Of a stretch of 36,879 bases of DNA, positions 32,801 through 36,879 are shown one piece after another (position 1 is the first letter of the stretch; each line of letters starts with the position of its first letter). The notes below the pieces were generated by a model. The model did no database searches and was not told where the DNA came from. It worked only from the letters and a program-made list of their open reading frames with translations. Location: positions 1-36,879 of the forward strand of contig JALSLK010000033.1 in the NCBI GenBank assembly GCA_026988355.1, read 5' to 3'. This DNA is from Flavobacteriaceae bacterium (GTDB lineage: Bacteria; Bacteroidota; Bacteroidia; Flavobacteriales; Flavobacteriaceae). A program made the translations under genes and the position numbers.

Positions 32801-34455
32801 ACCTAGTATTAGATAATAATTTTACAACAGACGATTTTAATAATGACATTATAGCGCAAGGAAATTTAGAACTTACAACAGGAAAAACATTACTAATAAA
32901 AGCAAATCACTATGCTAGTATTACAAAAAACATACAAAATGATGGGCAAATTACCATAGAACACAATGGCTCATTAGCGCAAATTGAAAATACAAATATC
33001 GATAACAATACAGGTATAGGATCTTATATCGTTCATAAAACAACACAACCATATATAATGTATGATTATACATATTGGGCAGCACCAATAAAAAACGCTA
33101 CATTAGCAACCATTTTTTCGGCAAACCCATCCAATCATATATATACCTTTAATCCTCAAAATTTTTCTGATGAATATGCAGGTAATGGCTATCCACAAAC
33201 AACAGGAACAGCAGATGCATTTGACGATACAGGTAATGATTGGGAACATGCATCTGGAAATATGATTCTAGGAAAAGGATATGCCATTATGGGAGAAGGT
33301 GCAATATTTCCATTTACAACACCAACAGCAACAACCAATACACAAAATGTTGTTTTTAACGGAAAAGTGAATAATGGCCTAATAACAATACCTGTTTTTA
33401 AAGATTTATACAATACGACCAATGGATTTGGAAATGCCTTTAATAAAAATGATAATTTTATTGGAAATCCATATCCTAGTGCCATAAATGCCAATGTATT
33501 TTTAGCAACAAATCCTAATCTTGGAGGAACATTGTATTTTTGGACACACGATTCTACCATAGGAACTGGCGCAAATATAGGACCAGATACTTATAATTTT
33601 ACTAACGACGACTATGCAACTTGGAACACTTCTGGAGGAACTGCAGCACATCTTGGCAATCCAACACCAACAGGAAAAATAGCTTCTGGGCAAGGATTTT
33701 ATGTTACAGCAACAGTAAATGAAACTATCCGTTTTAATAACGATATGCGACTTGCTATTGATAACAATTTATTCTATAGACCACAAAATAGAGTTTGGTT
33801 AAACTTAACCAATAATAATGGACTATTTAGACAAATTTTAATTGGATTTTTCGAAAATGCAACTAATGAAGAAGATAGGTTATACGATGGATTACGATTA
33901 GAAAATGGAACTAATTTTGACTTTTACTCCTTAGTAAACGGTAAAAAAATGGCAATACAAGGTTTGGCGCCATTAACAATCGACACAACGATACCTCTAG
34001 GAATCGAAATTATAGAAGCAGGTAATTTTAAAATTAGTATAGACCATGTAGAAGGAGACCTAGAAAATACAACCATTTACCTAAAAGACAAATTATTAAA
34101 TAATACACACGCATTAAAACAATTAGGTTATAACTTTAATACAACTACACTTGGTAATATTAACGATAGATTTGAATTGTTGTTTCAAAGAAATACATTA
34201 TCAAATACAGATATAAACATAGAGAATATAAAAATAATAGCAATCAATAATGCAACTAATTTGGAACTTCGTTTAAATAAACCTCAAATTATTAAAAGTA
34301 TTTCTATTTATAATATTATCGGACAACTACTCCTAAAAGACAATCCAAATACTCTTAATTACACCACAACAAAAATAAAGTCGAATACTATTCTTTTAAT
34401 TAAAATTAGAACAGAAAATAATAAAACAATAATAAAACAATTTATTAAACGGTAA
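29845..34455 (+). CDS. Large T9SS-secreted multidomain protein (1536 aa)
   Basis: The signal peptide is residues 1-24 (MKVFIQKTFFFFLLILGVNL, ending FSQ). A domain starting LNPGDIAFVQYNADGT covers about 25-215. Three fibronectin III-like repeats lie at about 220-335, 342-458 and 464-571, each ending in a phrase such as GLVPGTIYYTTIYE, GLTLGTSYTFKIF or NLTNGTTYYFEIF. A second NPGDI domain (FNPGDILIVAYDNAVG) spans about 575-829. A beta-rich module (ATPGIWTNAKNDSNWFNCGN) runs from 831. A conserved C-terminal module (DYTYWAAPIKNAT, then IGNPYPSAINANVFLATNP) begins at 1058, and a T9SS type A sorting tail occupies 1454-1536. It is exported by Sec and T9SS and anchored or released at the surface. The function is unknown, possibly adhesion. 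Tandem genes share its C-terminal module. Confidence 0.9.
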   Translation: MKVFIQKTFFFFLLILGVNLGFSQLNPGDIAFVQYNADGTDNFAFVCLVDIPSNAIIIFTDNEENSLSGGEGTITWTAPVAGVTCGTVITITTTPSATIGTVTEINNLDFSGSGDGIIAYQGSAASPTFIAALGNDGTTAGVYGGASEGNLPTGLTLGVNAQSIAEIDNAKYNGSVLNDTKANILSAIYNANNWLGGSNTTQQTFSNTFTVTDCVILPCAEPTTDAIFHVNSPISITTNSVTLNWTNGNGVKRIVVLSNVNPITFVPTDNTTYTSNTNFGTSTAVAANEYIVYDGSNNSVNITGLVPGTIYYTTIYEYRCNPGSEDYFISGTPTTDIFLTEPENPTSFTKNCIGNTSIDLSWAAPALGNFDGYLLVVRENANPHSVNSIDPSSIIGENLDYSIASTYGGTLPNTRYIYKGTNTNVTVTGLTLGTSYTFKIFTFVDNGSLFEYSNGTSTTQIIAQENIVNAIAIGDNGQVSVSWANPNNSCFDEILIVANQTNGINFTPSGDGSAYTANSNYTAVNQVVYQNNGTNITVTNLTNGTTYYFEIFVRNGTTWSSGIEVSATPNTQTIFNPGDILIVAYDNAVGTFNDAITILTLVDIQPNTTFWYANTSYEIGAPANIRTAQWRACSNNSNAEIGAQHFTYLGPSILPAGSTFCIDIGINQVMAADFTVNSSSGAGTYNFSNGLTPAGFTSNINISTSKPDSVFLMQGSWSGNLGNYRTFNGTILSGIQEGATWHAVTDDLSGVLSENQKRRSRIPPEIQCFAIQGGTSTGSSYAYYNGTKTGSHIGLLSNITNYTSNWTSNNGSNANEIAAQTCIASYVFNITGTATPGIWTNAKNDSNWFNCGNWENLSVPDETIDVIVNTLGGTDKVVVDDTALDADLYGNIAKCKNLTIHGEKVELVSDSNDILEIHGDITITNGELDMDDSNVNTDDGTLYLYGNWINSAESRFLQGNSTVKFVGTNSQTIHCNLGIETEQFYNLVLDNNFTTDDFNNDIIAQGNLELTTGKTLLIKANHYASITKNIQNDGQITIEHNGSLAQIENTNIDNNTGIGSYIVHKTTQPYIMYDYTYWAAPIKNATLATIFSANPSNHIYTFNPQNFSDEYAGNGYPQTTGTADAFDDTGNDWEHASGNMILGKGYAIMGEGAIFPFTTPTATTNTQNVVFNGKVNNGLITIPVFKDLYNTTNGFGNAFNKNDNFIGNPYPSAINANVFLATNPNLGGTLYFWTHDSTIGTGANIGPDTYNFTNDDYATWNTSGGTAAHLGNPTPTGKIASGQGFYVTATVNETIRFNNDMRLAIDNNLFYRPQNRVWLNLTNNNGLFRQILIGFFENATNEEDRLYDGLRLENGTNFDFYSLVNGKKMAIQGLAPLTIDTTIPLGIEIIEAGNFKISIDHVEGDLENTTIYLKDKLLNNTHALKQLGYNFNTTTLGNINDRFELLFQRNTLSNTDINIENIKIIAINNATNLELRLNKPQIIKSISIYNIIGQLLLKDNPNTLNYTTTKIKSNTILLIKIRTENNKTIIKQFIKR

Positions 34456-34515
34456 TAACCACATAAATAGACTTGTTTTCTTTATTCTTTCCTCCTTTAA
34501 TTACATTAAATTTAG

Positions 34516-34523
34516 TACCTTTG
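34516..34523 (+). promoter_or_regulatory. -7 box upstream of the second large T9SS gene
   Basis: TACCTTTG fits TAnnTTTG and ends 41 bases before the ATG at 34565. It lies in the 109-base gap after the first T9SS gene and suggests separate transcription of the second. Confidence 0.4.
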
Positions 34524-34564
34524 TTCTCTGTAAGATTTTTAAATCTTATTATAAAAATAGAGAG

Positions 34565-36781
34565 ATGGAAAAAAAAACAAAAAACGGCTTATTTTTAGTA
34601 CTCTTTATATTTGGAATATTTTTTTCTGATGGACAAAATATTGGAGATATTATCATAACAGAAATAATGCCTAATCCAACCTTTGTTACAGATGTAAAAG
34701 GAGAATGGTTTGAGGTATATAACACCACAAGTAGTGATATTAACATGAAAAATTGGACAATAAAAGATGACGGATCCGATTCACATACAATAGCAACCGA
34801 TTTAATTGTTCCTGCAAATGGTTATGCAGTACTTAGTAGAAATGCTAGTTACGCAGTAAACGGTCATGTCGATGAAAATTATAAATACTCTGGAACACAA
34901 TTCAAATTAGCAAATGTTACAGACGAAGTTATTTTAATGTATAACACAACCGAAATTGATGCAGTAAGATATAGTAGTGCATTAAATTTCCCTACATTTA
35001 ACGGCAACTCATTAACGCTAAGAGATACCAAATACACTAGCATATTAAACGATAATGGTACCAATTGGTGCAAAGCAACTTCTGCATATAATGCAATGGA
35101 CTTTGGAACTCCTCGATTAGCAAACGACGACTGTAAATGTGATAATTTAGAAACCGTAATTTGGCAAAGTGGCACTTGGTCTCCGCATACGCCCACAGAA
35201 GAAAATAATATTGTAATTAAAGCTTTATACAACACAAATACAAATGGAGGAAGTATAGAAGCATGCAATTGCAGAGTTAATTCTGGAAAAAAAATAATTA
35301 TTACATCAAATAATTATCTCAAAGTTAAAAATAATATTCTTAACAACGGAACAATAGTAGTAAGAAACGAAGGATCTCTCGTGCAAGTTTATGATGATGC
35401 AACCGTAACAGGTTCAGGAACATTTAAAGTCAAAATAAAAACCACGAACTTAGTAGACGACAATAGATTTACTTACTTTTCTTCTCCTACCGAAAATGCA
35501 ACGCTCAATACATTTAGTACATGGGCAAATATGAGTTACTTATGGGACTTCGTAGGAAGTACACAAAACTGGAGTCATATAACAAATTTAAATACAGTAA
35601 TGACTCCAGCAATTGGATATATTGTACAACCTGCTAATGGAAGTACAAATATAAGTCCATCTGTAACTTTTAATAGTCCATTTAATAATGGAATCAAAAC
35701 CCAACCAATGTATTTCGAAGTCTCAGGAGCACCAGATGCAACCGATGCTAGTAGTACATTAGTTGGTAATCCGTACCCATCTGCAATAAACTCCGATATA
35801 TTATTTCAAAAAAACCCACAATTAGGAGGAATTTATATTTGGAATCACGATTCTGCTCTTGGAAATAGCACAAATAGTTATGGCGATTGGATGAATAACG
35901 ACTATATTGTATGTGCAGCTGGTAATAACTGTACAAACGCTCCCTCAAACGGAACAAATGCTGCTCATAGTGGTTATATAGCTAGCGGACAAGGGTTCTT
36001 CGCAACAGCAAATACTACGAATCCTGCGGATTTAGTATTTAATAATGCCATGCGAATTACAGGAAATAATACCGATTTTAGAAGACCTACCATAAATATA
36101 GAAAAATTATGGTTAAACTTAACAAGCACTAACGGATATTTTAGCCAAGCTCTATTCTTATTTAGTACTAACGGAACTCCAAACTACGACAATCAAGCAG
36201 ATGCAAGAAGATTAGGAAGCAACTATGGATTGGCTTTTTACGGATTAGCAGTAGATACAAATTACCGCTTAGCAGTAGATGATAGCGGTGTTTTTCAGAC
36301 AAATATTACCGTACCCGTAGGATTTTATCTAAATAACGATACCGTAACAAGTTTAACATTTAGTATCGATCATTTTGAAAATTTAGATGGAGTACATGTC
36401 TATTTAAAAGATAATTTATTACAAATAACACACGATTTAAAAATTTCAGATTATACCTTTGCAATAGCTAATACAGGTATTTACGAAAATCGATTTGAAT
36501 TATTCTTTTCTAGAAATGTATTAAGCATAGAAAATAATACTACTAGAACAAATAGTTTAATGGTTACCAATCAAAATGATGCAATTTGTTTTAAAATGTT
36601 AAACACTAAAAAAATAAAAAATATTAAAGGATACGATCCTTTAGGTAAATTAGTTTTAGAAACAAATACTAATAGTGAGAATATCCAAATAAAAACAAAC
36701 ATCCAAAAAGGAAGCATTTTATTTTTTAAAGTATTTCTTGAAAATGGACAAACAATAACCAAAAAATTTATAAAAGAATAA
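34565..36781 (+). CDS. T9SS-secreted protein with lamin-tail domain (738 aa)
   Basis: The signal peptide is residues 1-24 (MEKKTKNGLFLVLFIFGIFF, ending DGQ). A lamin-tail domain follows (about 26-180): GDIIITEIMPNPTFVTDVKG, EWFEVYNTTSSDINMKNWTI, PANGYAVLSRN and GNSLTLRD. A linker with VIWQSGTWSPHTPTEENN leads to a beta-rich region. The C-terminal module shared with the upstream gene then appears (RFTYFSSPTENATLNTF, LVGNPYPSAINSDILFQKNP, YIWNHDSALG). The T9SS type A tail is at about 661-738 (KIKNIKGYDPLGKLVLE to ITKKFIKE). It is a surface or secreted protein of unknown role. The next gene begins 25 bases later with another signal peptide. Confidence 0.9.
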   Translation: MEKKTKNGLFLVLFIFGIFFSDGQNIGDIIITEIMPNPTFVTDVKGEWFEVYNTTSSDINMKNWTIKDDGSDSHTIATDLIVPANGYAVLSRNASYAVNGHVDENYKYSGTQFKLANVTDEVILMYNTTEIDAVRYSSALNFPTFNGNSLTLRDTKYTSILNDNGTNWCKATSAYNAMDFGTPRLANDDCKCDNLETVIWQSGTWSPHTPTEENNIVIKALYNTNTNGGSIEACNCRVNSGKKIIITSNNYLKVKNNILNNGTIVVRNEGSLVQVYDDATVTGSGTFKVKIKTTNLVDDNRFTYFSSPTENATLNTFSTWANMSYLWDFVGSTQNWSHITNLNTVMTPAIGYIVQPANGSTNISPSVTFNSPFNNGIKTQPMYFEVSGAPDATDASSTLVGNPYPSAINSDILFQKNPQLGGIYIWNHDSALGNSTNSYGDWMNNDYIVCAAGNNCTNAPSNGTNAAHSGYIASGQGFFATANTTNPADLVFNNAMRITGNNTDFRRPTINIEKLWLNLTSTNGYFSQALFLFSTNGTPNYDNQADARRLGSNYGLAFYGLAVDTNYRLAVDDSGVFQTNITVPVGFYLNNDTVTSLTFSIDHFENLDGVHVYLKDNLLQITHDLKISDYTFAIANTGIYENRFELFFSRNVLSIENNTTRTNSLMVTNQNDAICFKMLNTKKIKNIKGYDPLGKLVLETNTNSENIQIKTNIQKGSILFFKVFLENGQTITKKFIKE

Positions 36782-36806
36782 GAAACACAATATACCTCCC
36801 TTTATT

Positions 36807-36879
36807 ATGAAGAAAAATACAATAAACAGCATCCTTATATTCCTTCTATTTTTTGGAATAAATTTTAGTTTTGGACAAG
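36807..36879 (+). CDS. 5' end of a third exported protein, cut by the window edge
   Basis: ATG opens MKKNTINSILIFLLFFGINF followed by SFGQ, a Sec signal peptide closely similar in form to those of the two preceding T9SS genes. The window ends 73 bases in. It is 25 bases after the stop of the lamin-tail gene, so it is probably the third member of the tandem array and in the same transcript. The mature domain is not visible. Confidence 0.75.
   Translation, partial: MKKNTINSILIFLLFFGINFSFGQ

Noticed and set aside
33189-33560. 123-codon minus-strand frame in the large T9SS gene
   Set aside because: Antisense to the conserved GNPYPSAIN module; shadow.
1-36879. CRISPR arrays, tRNA or rRNA genes, prophage
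   Set aside because: No regularly spaced identical repeats, no cloverleaf or rRNA-like GC-rich blocks, and no phage structural or integrase genes were seen.

Overview
The window looks like the chromosome of a low-GC (about 30 percent by eye) member of the Flavobacteriaceae (Bacteroidota). The evidence is genes with C-terminal type IX secretion (T9SS) sorting domains, Bacteroidota-type -7 boxes (TAnnTTTG) before several genes, few Shine-Dalgarno sequences, and conserved Bacteroidota families and neighbourhoods (DUF4294 next to an M42 peptidase; ftsX-DUF3098-uppP-truB; a Tgt lacking its zinc cysteines). No rRNA, tRNA, CRISPR array, transposase, integrase or phage gene was seen.

Layout. 1-2057: an unrecognised membrane protein on the minus strand with an uncertain start, then a gene-poor stretch. 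2058-11091: mostly housekeeping genes on the plus strand (ychF, a shortened GNAT acetyltransferase beside an orphan T9SS tail, tgt, an LptF/LptG-type permease, a DMT transporter, accA, a small membrane protein, the NAD(P)HX repair enzyme, and an overlapping pair of unknown genes). 11353-14223: a methyltransferase-like membrane protein (minus), a 5'-nucleotidase-type lipoprotein and a DnaQ-like exonuclease. 14447-17469: a tight four-gene operon of unknown function (cytosolic beta-rich protein, predicted outer-membrane protein, acidic protein with a duplicated tail, inner-membrane protein). It lies between two perfect 32-bp inverted repeats. 17499-25079: M42 peptidase, DUF4294, LolC/E-type permease, rbfA, mce, ftsX, DUF3098, uppP, truB and a small Bacteroidota protein. 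25166-28427: tryptophanase, a thioredoxin-fold protein and an SDR-type threonine dehydrogenase, all on the minus strand and suggestive of amino-acid catabolism. 28602-36879: two small lipoproteins, then a tandem array of large secreted T9SS proteins whose third member runs off the window.

Non-coding structure. A dispersed repeat with TTATACC/GGTATAA ends occurs five times (3630, 11241, 14232, 17464, 24546). Every copy sits at the 3' end of a gene, often between convergent genes or overlapping a stop codon. This suggests a REP-like 3'-end or terminator element more than a transposon boundary. One copy supplies the stop codon of the shortened GNAT gene. A separate 81-nt hairpin lies between the convergent genes ending at 19386 and 19497. 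CTTTG-rich and CACAAAG-type intergenic repeats occur near 2015 and 25094.

The best candidate for an undescribed system is the four-gene operon 14447-17469. Its predicted products span cytosol, inner membrane and outer membrane, but no catalytic domain was recognised, so its function is open.
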